46,741 bases of DNA from Fontimonas thermophila (GCF_900113085.1 NZ_FOOC01000015.1:1-46741), one strand, 5' to 3'; numbered from the stretch's first letter, positions 1-10,821 are shown. Notes: a model not told the origin generated them from the letters alone. Numbers and translations are program-made.

Positions 1-20
1 CTGCGCCATCCGTGGCGCAG
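1..20. repeat. Perfect 8-bp stem-loop at left edge
   Basis: CTGCGCCA (1-8) and TGGCGCAG (13-20) are perfect reverse complements around the 4-nt loop TCCG. It lies downstream of the acylase gene, which ends at 96 on the minus strand. There is no T-tract on either side, so it is not a canonical intrinsic terminator. It may help end transcription together with the next stem-loop. Confidence 0.55.
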
Positions 21-30
21 CGCTCGTCGG

Positions 31-55
31 CGTCGATTGCCACCGGCAATCGACG
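31..55. terminator. Perfect 11-bp stem-loop downstream of the acylase gene
   Basis: CGTCGATTGCC (31-41) pairs perfectly with GGCAATCGACG (45-55) around the loop ACC. It begins 40 bp past the acylase stop. On the plus strand it is followed by five A residues, so the T-run lies 5' of the stem on the minus strand, which is the wrong side for a classical terminator of the acylase. A Rho-assisted or 3'-end-stabilising role is an inference. Confidence 0.45.
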
Positions 56-95
56 AAAAATCCGACTCGCCCTCCCAGATCAATGCCGATGCGCA

Positions 96-3000
96 TCACT
101 CGTTCCGCGATTGTTTGACCTGCACGACCTGCTGGAACGTCGGCCGATTGGTCCAGTGGATCGGTGCAACCTTGTAGAAGCTGATCGCCGTGTGCTCGAC
201 GGCGTCGTAGTCTTCGACGACTGCGCCGTCCTTGCCCGCTTGGTTGGGTAACTGCGAACCATCCCAGTTCGCCTGGTTGGACAGACCCCCCAGTTTTTGG
301 AGCGCGGCGTCGAGCGCCGCGAGCACGGCCGCGCGGCAGGCCTGCGGATCATCACTGCCCGCACATTTGAGCGCGCGGTACGGTGTATGCCCCGGTCGGC
401 CGAGCGCCATCTGCAACACGCGCTTGTGCATCTGAAACCAACCGAACTGGAAGGCCGAGCCCTGCTGGCGCGGTGCGTCGTACTCGCCCTGTAAAACGGG
501 AATGCCGGCATCGGCGAGCTGCCGCACCTGGGGCAGAATCGTCCGGTGCAGCTCCGGATACCAGGCGTCCATCAGCACGACGGCGGCGCGGTGGTCATAA
601 ACACCGTCGTGGTCGCGGTCGCGGCGGTAGCCGCCGAGCCTGACGCCGCCGGGCCCCTCGGCCCCGATCCAGCCGTGGGAGCCGTCGGCGAGCCAGGCCT
701 CCAGCAGATCGGCAACGGCCTGCTGATCGGCGTTGAGCTCACCGAATCGCATGATGGCCAGCAGCTCGGGCACGACTTCCTGGGCGCGCAGATCGGCAAA
801 GGCCGCATCGGCGGCGATTTCGGTCATCGTCGCGATGTCATGCTTGCGGCCGGTTGCGGCAAACGCCTGCAGACGCTTGACCAATAGATCGGCGCGGTGA
901 ATCGGGCCGAAAGAACCGTTGCTGTCGGCCGCCCACCAGTCCCGCGCCGGGGAGTTGTTCCAGCTCTGGATCATGCCGCTTGGTGGATTGATCACCTGCG
1001 GGTGTGCGGACAGCGGCAGATAATCCCGCCATTCGAAATAGCCCTTCATCGGGTCGCCCTGCGCGATCGGCGTCGCCAGATTCGGATACGGCATATTGCC
1101 GCCAAAACTTGCGAAGAAGCCCGGCGGCAGGTTCTGCATCGAACGCCATTCGAAGCGGCCATCGCCCCACACCGGCAGCTCGGGATGCGCCTGCGGATGG
1201 CGGATCGGATACAGGCCGCTGTGGATGTAGCCGACATCGCGCTTGTCGACATACAGCCAGTTGAACGTGCCGGTGACGCTGTTGAAGAGCTGCTGAAAGC
1301 TCCGGGCATCCTTGACCGTGGGAGTCGTCGCCAACGCGAACGGCGGTGCGGTTTCCAGCTCGCCGAAGAAGGTCGAGCGCTGGATCGACAGGGCCACCGG
1401 CGCCCCCGCCACGGTCGCGGTCGCGAACACCGGGCCGTAGTGGGTACGCAGGATGAAGCGCTCGACCTGTTCCGGCAGCGGGCTGCCGCCGGAAGCGCCG
1501 CTGGCAACCGTGGGGTACGCGGTCCAGGTATCCGTGCGCCGGTAGAACCGGCGGCACTGCGGCCCGTTCCCGTCGCCAGCGTCGAAGAGGTAGCCGTCGG
1601 CGTCGGGGAAACCATCGCCGTCCCCATCCTCGCGCGAGGCCGGTGAACCATCGAGGTTGCACATCCGCGAGACGCGAATGTCGATCAGATCCGAACCCCC
1701 GGACGTGGCGGAGAACGCGTAGTCGATCCCGCGGCCGATGTTGATATAGGGCAGATCGCCGAAGACCACGCCGCGGCCGGCAAAATCGAGATCGGTGCCA
1801 CCATTGGACTTGACCGCAACCTCCCACAGCAGCTGCGGCAGAAAATACGCCGCCTGGGGGCCCATCACCGCGATCGGATGGCCGTCCTGCGTGTGCTCGG
1901 CCGTCACTGCGATGAAATTGGACATGCGCCGCGGCAACGGCAGGCCGGCGCGCGCCAAGGCCAGACGTGCGCCCTCGAAGGGATCGAGCGAAGCACGCAG
2001 CACGCGCGGCGCCGCAGCGCGCAGCGCAACCCGCGACCCCGCCGTCGGGGCAGCCAGACCGCGCCGTGGAGCAAGCCCCCAGCCGACAATCTGCGGCAGC
2101 CCGGTGCGGGCGAGCGCGGGCAAGCCCGGCAAGCCCTGGGGCAGGCCGCCGGGATTACCGGCGCCAGGTAAACCACTGCCGTTGACGCGGAACACCACGC
2201 GCGTCTGCAGGCTGCCGGCATCCCAGATCGCAGTACCGGGCGGCAAGGCCTGCGGGCAGTCCTCGCTGACGCGCGCCGGCGACTGGGTCGCAAACGACTG
2301 CTCGATCGTGCGCGGCGTATCCGGGTCATCGGCGTGGCGCAGATCGCGCCACAGCCGGCAGGCGGCTTCCGGCAGGCTCGTCGTGCCCGGTCCGATGCTC
2401 GGATCCAGATGTTGCAGCAGGCGCAGGTTCTCGTGCTCTCCGCCGCCGCCGACGGCGAAGATCGACTGGATCAGAATCGCCGAGGCGACGATGTCATTGC
2501 GTGTCCACGGTGCCGGCGGAAAACGCGGCCCATCGACCGGCGGCACCTGCAGCGCCAGGCTGGAATACTCCGGCGGCACCGCCGAGGTGTTGGCGACATC
2601 CTCGATGTAGGCATTGATGCCGGCGACCATCATGTCGAGATCGCGGAGAATGCGCTCGCCGAGCGGACCGAACTTGGCCCGCGCGCTCTCGACCATCGCG
2701 GTCAGCTCCTCCTCCGAATAACCGGCGACGACGGCGAGATCGGCATCGAACGCATAGGTATCGGCAAAGCCGCCCAGATACTCCGAGAAGCGGCCGCGGC
2801 CAATGTGGCGCAGCAAGTCGTGCAACCAGAGGCGGTCCTGCGCCGAGGCATAGCCGAGACCGAACTGCGCCGCATCCCGATCCTCGCCTTCGACAAACGG
2901 CACGCCCCAGCCATCGCGCCGGATCGTCACCCTCTTGCCTTCCGGCGTGGTCAACTCCAGCGTCGAGACCACGACATCTGGCTCAAGACCCTCGTGCTTG

Positions 3001-3356
3001 TAGTAATTGCAGACGAGATCCGACTGTTCGATGTGTTCGTCGAGGTTGTTGGGCGGCGTGCACGGCGCCGCCTTGAGCGGGGATCGGGCGTAGGCAAGAT
3101 TGCCGTAAAGCTCGAGTTGGTCGTTGAAGTTTGGCGGCGGGACAGTCGGCTCCTGCTGCGGCGCACCGACGCCGCCCGCGGAATTGCCATTGCTGCCCGG
3201 CGGAATGGCATTCAGGAAAATGCTTTCGCCACCGCTGCTGCCGCCCCCGCTGCCGCCAGCGGTGGTCCCGATCGGCCGTTCGCTGCTCCCGCAGGCGTGC
3301 AGGAACACCACAAGACCTAACACAGCGATACGCGCTTGCCACCTAAAATGATCCAT
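96..3356 (-). CDS. Large penicillin-acylase-family (peptidase S45) lipoprotein
   Basis: The 1086-aa product is an N-terminal-nucleophile hydrolase of the penicillin/acyl-homoserine-lactone acylase family, which cleaves amide bonds after self-processing into alpha and beta chains. The start at 3356 follows a GGGGGAG ribosome site and gives a lipoprotein signal with lipobox LHAC. An upstream in-frame extension would overlap the divergent gene. The family pattern RDGWGVPFVEGED lies in the alpha region. The probable catalytic Ser is Ser479 in RMSNFIAV, the start of the beta chain. Ser479 is unusually late; before it sits a Gly/Pro/Leu-rich stretch at about residues 390-475. Two Asp-rich, Ca-binding-like motifs (DGDGDGFPDADG near residue 570 and RDRDHDGVYDH near 910) are embedded. 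The substrate cannot be told from sequence. Family call firm, function open. Confidence 0.88.
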   Translation of the reverse strand: MDHFRWQARIAVLGLVVFLHACGSSERPIGTTAGGSGGGSSGGESIFLNAIPPGSNGNSAGGVGAPQQEPTVPPPNFNDQLELYGNLAYARSPLKAAPCTPPNNLDEHIEQSDLVCNYYKHEGLEPDVVVSTLELTTPEGKRVTIRRDGWGVPFVEGEDRDAAQFGLGYASAQDRLWLHDLLRHIGRGRFSEYLGGFADTYAFDADLAVVAGYSEEELTAMVESARAKFGPLGERILRDLDMMVAGINAYIEDVANTSAVPPEYSSLALQVPPVDGPRFPPAPWTRNDIVASAILIQSIFAVGGGGEHENLRLLQHLDPSIGPGTTSLPEAACRLWRDLRHADDPDTPRTIEQSFATQSPARVSEDCPQALPPGTAIWDAGSLQTRVVFRVNGSGLPGAGNPGGLPQGLPGLPALARTGLPQIVGWGLAPRRGLAAPTAGSRVALRAAAPRVLRASLDPFEGARLALARAGLPLPRRMSNFIAVTAEHTQDGHPIAVMGPQAAYFLPQLLWEVAVKSNGGTDLDFAGRGVVFGDLPYINIGRGIDYAFSATSGGSDLIDIRVSRMCNLDGSPASREDGDGDGFPDADGYLFDAGDGNGPQCRRFYRRTDTWTAYPTVASGASGGSPLPEQVERFILRTHYGPVFATATVAGAPVALSIQRSTFFGELETAPPFALATTPTVKDARSFQQLFNSVTGTFNWLYVDKRDVGYIHSGLYPIRHPQAHPELPVWGDGRFEWRSMQNLPPGFFASFGGNMPYPNLATPIAQGDPMKGYFEWRDYLPLSAHPQVINPPSGMIQSWNNSPARDWWAADSNGSFGPIHRADLLVKRLQAFAATGRKHDIATMTEIAADAAFADLRAQEVVPELLAIMRFGELNADQQAVADLLEAWLADGSHGWIGAEGPGGVRLGGYRRDRDHDGVYDHRAAVVLMDAWYPELHRTILPQVRQLADAGIPVLQGEYDAPRQQGSAFQFGWFQMHKRVLQMALGRPGHTPYRALKCAGSDDPQACRAAVLAALDAALQKLGGLSNQANWDGSQLPNQAGKDGAVVEDYDAVEHTAISFYKVAPIHWTNRPTFQQVVQVKQSRNE

Positions 3357-3429
3357 CGTCTCCCCCGACAAAACGAGGCTGCAGGTCCGGCGGCCCACAC
3401 CTATTCCGCAGCTCGACATTTCACCGCAG

Positions 3430-3954
3430 ATGGATACCGCTGGCCAAGCCCTGGACGATGCGTCCAACGTCGTGCCGGTCTGCGCCCTGCCCAACGGCGC
3501 ACTGGAGGCTTTGCTCGCCGGCTATGGCCTGCGCATCGCCCACGTCGCCGAGGGTACACCCATCCCCGGCAGCTACTGGGGTGGACGCGAAGCCGGCCTC
3601 ATCGGCGATGTCCTTTATCTGCGCGCGGACACGCCGGTGCACTCGGCCCTGCACGAAGCCGGCCACTGGATCTGCGCCGACTCTACCCGCCGCGCCAGAC
3701 TGCACACCGACGCGCATAGCGACGAGCTCGAAGAACGTGGTGTCTGCTACCTGCAGGCCCTGCTCGCCGAGCGGTTGCCCGGCTATTCACGCGCGCGCCT
3801 GTTCGCCGACATGGACGCCTGGGGATACCATTTCGCGCTCGGCCGTGCGGATGCCTGGTTCGCGCACGATGCCGAGGATGCGCGCACATGGCTGCGGCGG
3901 CACGGCCTGATCGACGCCGCAGACCGGCCCACCGGCAGGCCGCGCATCGCCTAG
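3430..3954 (+). CDS. Conserved HExxH protein of unknown function
   Basis: The 174-aa soluble protein has no signal peptide or membrane segment. It carries HEAGH at residues 75-79, the zinc-binding signature of zincin-type metallopeptidases. An acidic stretch DELEERGVCYLQ about 20 residues later could supply a third ligand, as in small ImmA/IrrE-like proteins; that comparison is inference. The C-terminal half is rich in aromatic residues and Asp. The gene is divergent from the acylase, with 73 bp between the two starts. The ribosome site before 3430 is weak, so the start is less certain than the frame. I do not recognise a named family. It could be a peptidase or simply a metal-binding protein. 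Confidence 0.7.
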   Translation: MDTAGQALDDASNVVPVCALPNGALEALLAGYGLRIAHVAEGTPIPGSYWGGREAGLIGDVLYLRADTPVHSALHEAGHWICADSTRRARLHTDAHSDELEERGVCYLQALLAERLPGYSRARLFADMDAWGYHFALGRADAWFAHDAEDARTWLRRHGLIDAADRPTGRPRIA

Positions 3955-3980
3955 CGAATCGAGCACATTCCTTGGCTACA

Positions 3981-4274
3981 ATGCCGTCGATGCGTGGATC
4001 GGCCTTGCGACAATCGCTGTTCATCCTGGCGCTGGTCTTGAGCCAGTGGCTGGCGATTGCGCATGCCGCCGCCCATCCGGCTCTCGCCCTCGATCTCGAC
4101 TGCGCGATCTGCCTGCACGCGCAGGGTCACCACGGCGCACTCCCCGGCGCGGCGCCAACACTGCCGCCGACACCTGCCCTCGGCGCCGTACCCGAGGCCG
4201 CGCCACCCGCTCGCACGTGCACCGCAGCGCCGGTGCACCAACCCATCCGGGGTCCTCCAGACCGGTCTGTCTGA
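3981..4274 (+). CDS. Small secreted Cys/His protein upstream of TonB receptor (DUF2946-like)
   Basis: The 97-aa product begins with a hydrophobic signal-like segment (LFILALVLSQWLAIAHAAAH) that predicts export. After it comes a short region with a CAICLHAQGHH cluster and a Pro/Ala-rich tail. Small proteins of this style (DUF2946-like) are often found just ahead of metal-type TonB-dependent receptors. The Cys/His cluster could bind a metal ion, which is inference. ATG at 3981 is used; a second in-frame ATG at 3990 is equally possible. It ends 67 bp before the receptor gene, on the same strand, and is probably co-transcribed with it. Coding status is supported by the clear signal segment and gene position, but the family assignment is tentative. 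Confidence 0.6.
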   Translation: MPSMRGSALRQSLFILALVLSQWLAIAHAAAHPALALDLDCAICLHAQGHHGALPGAAPTLPPTPALGAVPEAAPPARTCTAAPVHQPIRGPPDRSV

Positions 4275-4297
4275 ACTTTCCGAACCACGACCGACCT

Positions 4298-4321
4298 GCG
4301 CATCGCCCGGGGGCGATGCGC
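4298..4321 (+). promoter_or_regulatory. Perfect 10-bp hairpin in the receptor leader
   Basis: GCGCATCGCC (4298-4307) and GGCGATGCGC (4312-4321) form a perfect stem with loop CGGG. It sits between the small Cys/His gene and the receptor start, ending 20 nt before the ATG and 10 nt before the GAGGA ribosome site. It does not resemble a Zur or Fur box. It could act as an mRNA processing or attenuation structure between the two genes (inference). Confidence 0.4.
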
Positions 4322-4341
4322 GCATTTGACGAGGATTTCCG

Positions 4342-6456
4342 ATGCATCTGATCATTCGGGGCGCCCACCTGCGGCGCCCGAGCCTGTTTGCCTTTTCCCT
4401 GCCCGCGCTGTGCGCGGCACTGACCCTGCCTGCAGCCGCACAGAGTGACGGCGCCACGCCTGCCGGGCCACCGACCCAGCTCGAGACGATCATCGTCACC
4501 GCAAACCCGCTGGGACGCACCGCCGATGACCTGGTGCAGCCGGTGAGCGTGCTCACCGGCGACGAACTCGACGCCAAGCGCCGCGCCACGCTGGGCGAAA
4601 CGCTTGAGCTCGAACCGGGCGTATCCAGCACCGATCTCGGCACCGGCGCCGGTCGGCCGGTGATCCGCGGCCTTGCCGGACCCCGTGTCGAGATCCTCGA
4701 CAACGGCTTGTCCACGATGGATGTGTCCGACTTGAGCCCCGACCACGCCGTCGCGCTCGACACGGCCCATGCGCGCCAGATCGAGGTGCTCAAGGGTCCT
4801 TCGACGCTGCTCTACGGCAATGCGGCTTCCGGCGGCGCGATCAACGTCAAGGACGACCGCCTGCCCGATATGGTGACGCCGGGCTTCCATGCCACGCTCG
4901 AAGCCGACTACGGCAGCAACGGCGATGCCCGCCGCACGCACAGCGAGTTCGATTACGGGGTCGGCGAGCACCAGCTCCATGCCGACTTCGGCTGGCGCGA
5001 GGCAAGCGACTACGACATCCCCGGCGCCCAGCACGCCGACGGCGATGGCCCCACCGGAACCTTGCCCAACAGCTTCGCGCGCGCACGCTCCGGCGCCCTT
5101 TCCTACAGCTTCGTCGGGAACGACGGAGACATCCTGGGGCTGTCGTACAGCCGCTTCGAAACCCGCTACGGTCTGCCGTTCGGTCATCATGCCGAAACCC
5201 CGCAGGGATTCATCGAGCTCACCCAGAACCGCTACGACGTACGCGGCGTGCTCGACCAGCCGCTGGCCAGTCTGGAATCGTTGAGCCTGCGTCTGGGCTA
5301 CGCCGACTACACACACACCGAGTTCGAAGCGCCTGGCGTGATCGGTACCGTGTTCGACAACGAGCAGGTACAAGGGCGCCTGGAAGCGGTCCATACGCCG
5401 CTCGCCGGCCTGCGCGGTGTCGTCGGCGTGCAGTTCAAGGACCGCGATTTCCAGGCGCTCGGCGAAGAGGCCTATGTCCCGCCGGTACGCAGCCGTTCGA
5501 CGGGGCTGTTTGTGGTGGAGGAGCTACCGGTCCGCTTCGGCCGAATCGAGTTCGGAGGGCGCATCGAACGTAACCAGAACGATCCGCAGGACGCACCGGC
5601 GCGTGACTTCACGCCGCTTTCACTCGCTGCCGGTGCCGTCATCGATGTCGGCGCGCAGGGTCATGTCAAGCTCTATCTGACGCAATCGGAACGTTCACCG
5701 GTGCAGGAGGAGCTGTATGCCTTTGGCCCGCATGCGGCGACGGCGACCTACGAGCGCGGCAACATCGATCTTGGAAAAGAACGCTTCGATAACATCGAAC
5801 TGGGATTCGACTACCACGACGGTCGCTGGACGCTCGATGCCAGCTTCTTCTACAACCGCGCCCGCGACTACATCTATCTCGCCGAGGTCGACGCCGGCCT
5901 CAACGCCGATGGCAGCGGCACCGGGAATGCGGATGGCATGGCCGACTTCGTCGACGAGGAGGGGCTGTTCGATCCCCAAGGCGAGTTCCTGCTCGTCGAT
6001 TATCGGCAGGCCGACGCGAGGCTGTGGGGCTACGAGCTGGAAGTGGGCTATGCCCTGCTGCGCGACGGCCCGCTCATGCTCACCGTCAATGCCTTCACCG
6101 ATGCCGTGCGCGGCACGTTCGAAAGCGGCGGCAACCTGCCGCGGATCACGCCGCGCCGTCACGGCCTTGCCCTCGAAGGCCAGAGCGGGCGCATCCGCGC
6201 CGGACTGCGCTACGTGCGCGTGGACAAACAGGATCGTGTCGCCGCACTGGAAACGCCCACGGCAGGCTACGATCTGGTCAACGCCGATCTGTCCGTGCGC
6301 ATCTTCGGCGCTGCCGACCACGGCGACCGCGCCGAGCTCTACCTGCGTGGCACGAATCTGACCGATGCGGAGATTCGCCGGCACACCTCGTTCACGAAAG
6401 ACGACGTTCCGGCACCAGGCCGTTCGCTGTACGCCGGATTGCGCTACGTCTTCTGA
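4342..6456 (+). CDS. TonB-dependent outer-membrane receptor, ZnuD-like
   Basis: The 704-aa product is an outer-membrane receptor powered by TonB-ExbB-ExbD. A signal peptide (about residues 1-33, ending AAAQ) is followed by a TonB box (LETIIVTAN, residues 47-55). The plug domain carries GVSSTDLGTGAGRPVIRG and LSPDHAVALD, wording typical of the ZnuD zinc/heme receptor group, and IEVLKGPSTLLYG. The beta-barrel ends with the expected aromatic C-terminus LRYVF. GAGGA precedes the ATG. A His-containing stretch near residues 210-235 (HQLHADFGW, PGAQHADGDG) could be a metal loop. The receptor class is secure. Zinc as ligand is inferred from plug similarity and the adjacent Cys/His protein; no Zur box was recognised. 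Confidence 0.88.
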   Translation: MHLIIRGAHLRRPSLFAFSLPALCAALTLPAAAQSDGATPAGPPTQLETIIVTANPLGRTADDLVQPVSVLTGDELDAKRRATLGETLELEPGVSSTDLGTGAGRPVIRGLAGPRVEILDNGLSTMDVSDLSPDHAVALDTAHARQIEVLKGPSTLLYGNAASGGAINVKDDRLPDMVTPGFHATLEADYGSNGDARRTHSEFDYGVGEHQLHADFGWREASDYDIPGAQHADGDGPTGTLPNSFARARSGALSYSFVGNDGDILGLSYSRFETRYGLPFGHHAETPQGFIELTQNRYDVRGVLDQPLASLESLSLRLGYADYTHTEFEAPGVIGTVFDNEQVQGRLEAVHTPLAGLRGVVGVQFKDRDFQALGEEAYVPPVRSRSTGLFVVEELPVRFGRIEFGGRIERNQNDPQDAPARDFTPLSLAAGAVIDVGAQGHVKLYLTQSERSPVQEELYAFGPHAATATYERGNIDLGKERFDNIELGFDYHDGRWTLDASFFYNRARDYIYLAEVDAGLNADGSGTGNADGMADFVDEEGLFDPQGEFLLVDYRQADARLWGYELEVGYALLRDGPLMLTVNAFTDAVRGTFESGGNLPRITPRRHGLALEGQSGRIRAGLRYVRVDKQDRVAALETPTAGYDLVNADLSVRIFGAADHGDRAELYLRGTNLTDAEIRRHTSFTKDDVPAPGRSLYAGLRYVF

Positions 6457-6512
6457 AAACGCCTGCCGTCGAGGCAGCGATGCACCCAATTCTGTATGCA
6501 AGCCGGTTCGCG

Positions 6513-7262
6513 TCAGGTGCGCGCCTTGGCCTGGTTGGCCACCGCCTCGGCGGCCTTGCGCGCGGCCTCGGCATCGCCGAGATAACGGTGGGACTTCACG
6601 CTCAAATCCTCGCGCAGCTCGAACAGCAACGGAATGCCGGTCGGGATGTTGAGATCGATGATGTCCTTGTCGGATACGTTATTGAGATATTTGTAGAGCG
6701 CGCGCAGCGAATTGCCGTGCGCGGTGATCAGCACGGTCTGGCCCGCCTTGAGCTGCGGCGCGATCACGTCGTGCCAGTACGGCAGGACGCGGTCGAGTGT
6801 GGTCTTGAGCGATTCGGTCGCCGGCAGAACGTTCAGATCGAGCTTGGCGTAGCGGCGGTCGTACTTCGGATGGCCGCCGTCGTTGTCGCCCAGTGGCGGC
6901 GGCGGGATGTCGTAAGAGCGGCGCCAGATCTTCACCTGCGCCTCGCCGTGCTTGGCCGTGGTCTCGGCCTTGTCCAGCCCCTGCAAGGCACCATAGTGCC
7001 GCTCGTTGAGCCGCCAGGTCTTGTGCACCGGCAGCCACATCTGGTCCATCACGTCGAGTGCGGTGTAGAGGGTTCGGATCGCCCGGCGCAGGACGGAAGT
7101 GTGGGCGACGTCGAACAGCAAGCCTTCCTCGCGCATCAGCTCGCCGGCCTTGATGGCCTCCTGACGCCCCTGTTCGGTGAGATCCACGTCGACCCAGCCG
7201 GTGAAGCGGTTTTCGAGATTCCACTGGCTCTGGCCGTGGCGGAGTAATACGAGCTTGCGCAT
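6513..7262 (-). CDS. gpmA: 2,3-bisphosphoglycerate-dependent phosphoglycerate mutase
   Basis: The 249-aa cytosolic enzyme interconverts 3- and 2-phosphoglycerate in glycolysis/gluconeogenesis. The phosphohistidine motif [10 protein letters not shown] is at residues 5-14. [23 protein letters not shown] and the second catalytic His in [15 protein letters not shown] are all present. Length matches the family (about 250 aa). The ATG at 7262 is preferred over an upstream in-frame ATG at 7292 because AGGGAG lies just upstream and homologues begin [10 protein letters not shown]. It is 58 bp downstream of the acetoacetyl-CoA synthetase gene on the same strand, so read-through is possible. It converges with the receptor gene, with no strong terminator visible between them. 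Confidence 0.96.
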   Translation of the reverse strand: MRKLVLLRHGQSQWNLENRFTGWVDVDLTEQGRQEAIKAGELMREEGLLFDVAHTSVLRRAIRTLYTALDVMDQMWLPVHKTWRLNERHYGALQGLDKAETTAKHGEAQVKIWRRSYDIPPPPLGDNDGGHPKYDRRYAKLDLNVLPATESLKTTLDRVLPYWHDVIAPQLKAGQTVLITAHGNSLRALYKYLNNVSDKDIIDLNIPTGIPLLFELREDLSVKSHRYLGDAEAARKAAEAVANQAKART

Positions 7263-7320
7263 GGCATCGCTCCCTGTGCGTGTGATGGTCATCGTCTGTC
7301 GAGCATCGCGGGACTACCGT

Positions 7321-9267
<1,947 letters not shown>

Positions 9268-9358
9268 CGAGGCACCGGTTTTGCTTCAGCACACAGTGCA
9301 CGCAAGAATCGGCCTGCCCGAGCGGCAGTGGCAAGAGGCTTTGGCGCACCGGGCGGGC

Positions 9359-10276
9359 TTACACACAGGTCACGCGCCGCTCGATCCGGCCGAGCCGGCT
9401 CGCCGGCGCACGGCCGAGCACGGCACTGATCCAGCGTCCGGTCTCGACGAGACGGTCGAGATCGACACCGGTATCGATCCCCAGTCCATGCAGCATGTAA
9501 ACGAGATCTTCGGTCGCGAGATTCCCCGATGCCCCCTGGGCATAGGGACAACCGCCGAGACCGGCGACACTGGCATCGACCACGCGCGCGCCTTCTTCCA
9601 GACAGGCGTAAACGTTGGCGAGCGCCTGTCCATAGGTGTCGTGAAAATGCAGTGCCAGACGGGCTGTCCCGACCGCATCGGCGCAGGCGCGGAACAGCGC
9701 GCGTGCACGGCCTGGCGTGCCGACGCCGATGGTGTCGCCCAGTGAAATTTCATAACAACCGAGATCGGCCAGCGCGCGCACCAGGCGCACGACCTCGGCG
9801 GGCGCAACCGCGCCCTGGTAGGGACAACCCAGCACGGTTGAGACATAGGCGCGGACCTTGAGCCCGGCACGGATTGCCTCGGCGACGACCGGAGTGAGCC
9901 GCTGTAGCGCTTCGTCGGTCGTTGCATTGATGTTCCGGCGGTTGAAGGCATCGCTCGCGGCGATGAACACGGCGATCACCTCGGCGCCGGCGGCGCGGGC
10001 GCGTTCCAGACCCTGCAGATTGGGGACCAGCACCGGATACGCCACGCCGGCCCGACGGCGCAGGCCGGCGAGCACCTCGGCGGCATCGGCCATCTGCGGC
10101 ACCCACTTCGGCGACACGAAGCTGGTTGCCTCGACGACGGGCAGACCGCATGCCGCCAGCCGCTCGATCAGCTCGATCTTGGTGGCCGCGGGCACGGGCT
10201 GTTTCTCGTTTTGCAGCCCATCGCGCGGCCCGACCTCGACGATGCGCACGGCCGCCGTCGTTGTCGCGCCGGTCAC
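9359..10276 (-). CDS. Hydroxymethylglutaryl-CoA lyase
   Basis: The 305-aa TIM-barrel enzyme splits HMG-CoA into acetyl-CoA and acetoacetate, the last step of leucine degradation and of related terpene routes. Diagnostic motifs are VGPRDGLQNEK near the N-terminus, SFVSPKWVPQMAD, ALHFHDTYGQALAN, and the catalytic-Cys loop GLGGCPYAQGASGN. The gene uses GTG at 10276: this GTG overlaps the TGA of the upstream carbonic anhydrase gene (GTGA, 4 nt), and it gives the family's usual length. The open frame extends further upstream to 10414 but would overlap that gene by 140 bp. Translational coupling is likely. Confidence 0.94.
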   Translation of the reverse strand: MTGATTTAAVRIVEVGPRDGLQNEKQPVPAATKIELIERLAACGLPVVEATSFVSPKWVPQMADAAEVLAGLRRRAGVAYPVLVPNLQGLERARAAGAEVIAVFIAASDAFNRRNINATTDEALQRLTPVVAEAIRAGLKVRAYVSTVLGCPYQGAVAPAEVVRLVRALADLGCYEISLGDTIGVGTPGRARALFRACADAVGTARLALHFHDTYGQALANVYACLEEGARVVDASVAGLGGCPYAQGASGNLATEDLVYMLHGLGIDTGVDLDRLVETGRWISAVLGRAPASRLGRIERRVTCV

Positions 10277-10821
10277 GACACCGCCCCGTCGCGTGCGTCT
10301 TCGAGATACTGATTTTTCAGACGCACATAGTGCCGTGCCGAGTACAGCAACTGCTCGCGCTCGGCGGCAGTCAACGCGCGCGCGGGCTGTGCTGGCGCGC
10401 CGCGGTAGAGCCATCCCGAGTGCAGATGCTTGCCTGGCGGCACGACGCTACCGGCGGCGACGAGCACGTCATCCTCGATCACCACCCGATCCATGACAAT
10501 CGCACCCATGCCGACCAGCACACGGCTGCCGATCGTACAGGCATGCAGCACGACATGATGGCCGATGGTGACGTCATCGCCGATCACCAGCGGCACGCCG
10601 CCAGGCGAATAAGGACCATCATGCGTCACATGCAGCACGCTCAGATCCTGCACGTTCGTACGTGCCCCGATGCGCACGGCGTTGACGTCGCCGCGGATTG
10701 CAACGAGCGGCCATACCGAAGCATCCGCACCGAGTTCGACATCGCCGACGACTTGCGCCGAGGGGTCGATCCAGACACCGGTGCTCAGACGCGGGCGCCG
10801 TCCGCGATATGGCCGGATCAT
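10273..10821 (-). CDS. Gamma-class carbonic anhydrase-like protein (YrdA/PaaY family)
   Basis: The 182-aa left-handed beta-helix protein has hexapeptide repeats (for example VVGDVELGADASVWPLVAIRG, here split over several rungs). Three metal-binding His lie in LHVTHD and IGHHVVLHAC. Gamma carbonic anhydrases hydrate CO2, but many YrdA/PaaY members have no or low such activity, and some act as thioesterases on CoA esters. The latter would suit its position directly upstream of HMG-CoA lyase. Its ATG overlaps the upstream esterase stop (ATGA) and its stop overlaps the HMG-CoA lyase GTG, so it is embedded in one operon. Confidence 0.9.
   Translation of the reverse strand: MIRPYRGRRPRLSTGVWIDPSAQVVGDVELGADASVWPLVAIRGDVNAVRIGARTNVQDLSVLHVTHDGPYSPGGVPLVIGDDVTIGHHVVLHACTIGSRVLVGMGAIVMDRVVIEDDVLVAAGSVVPPGKHLHSGWLYRGAPAQPARALTAAEREQLLYSARHYVRLKNQYLEDARDGAVS

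Noticed and set aside
3357-3494. N-terminal extension of the acylase beyond 3356
   Set aside because: It would overlap the divergent HExxH gene, and it puts extra residues before a clear lipoprotein signal peptide that has its own ribosome site at 3356.
4275-4341. Zur or Fur operator ahead of the receptor
   Set aside because: The palindrome at 4298-4321 is GC-rich and does not resemble either consensus.
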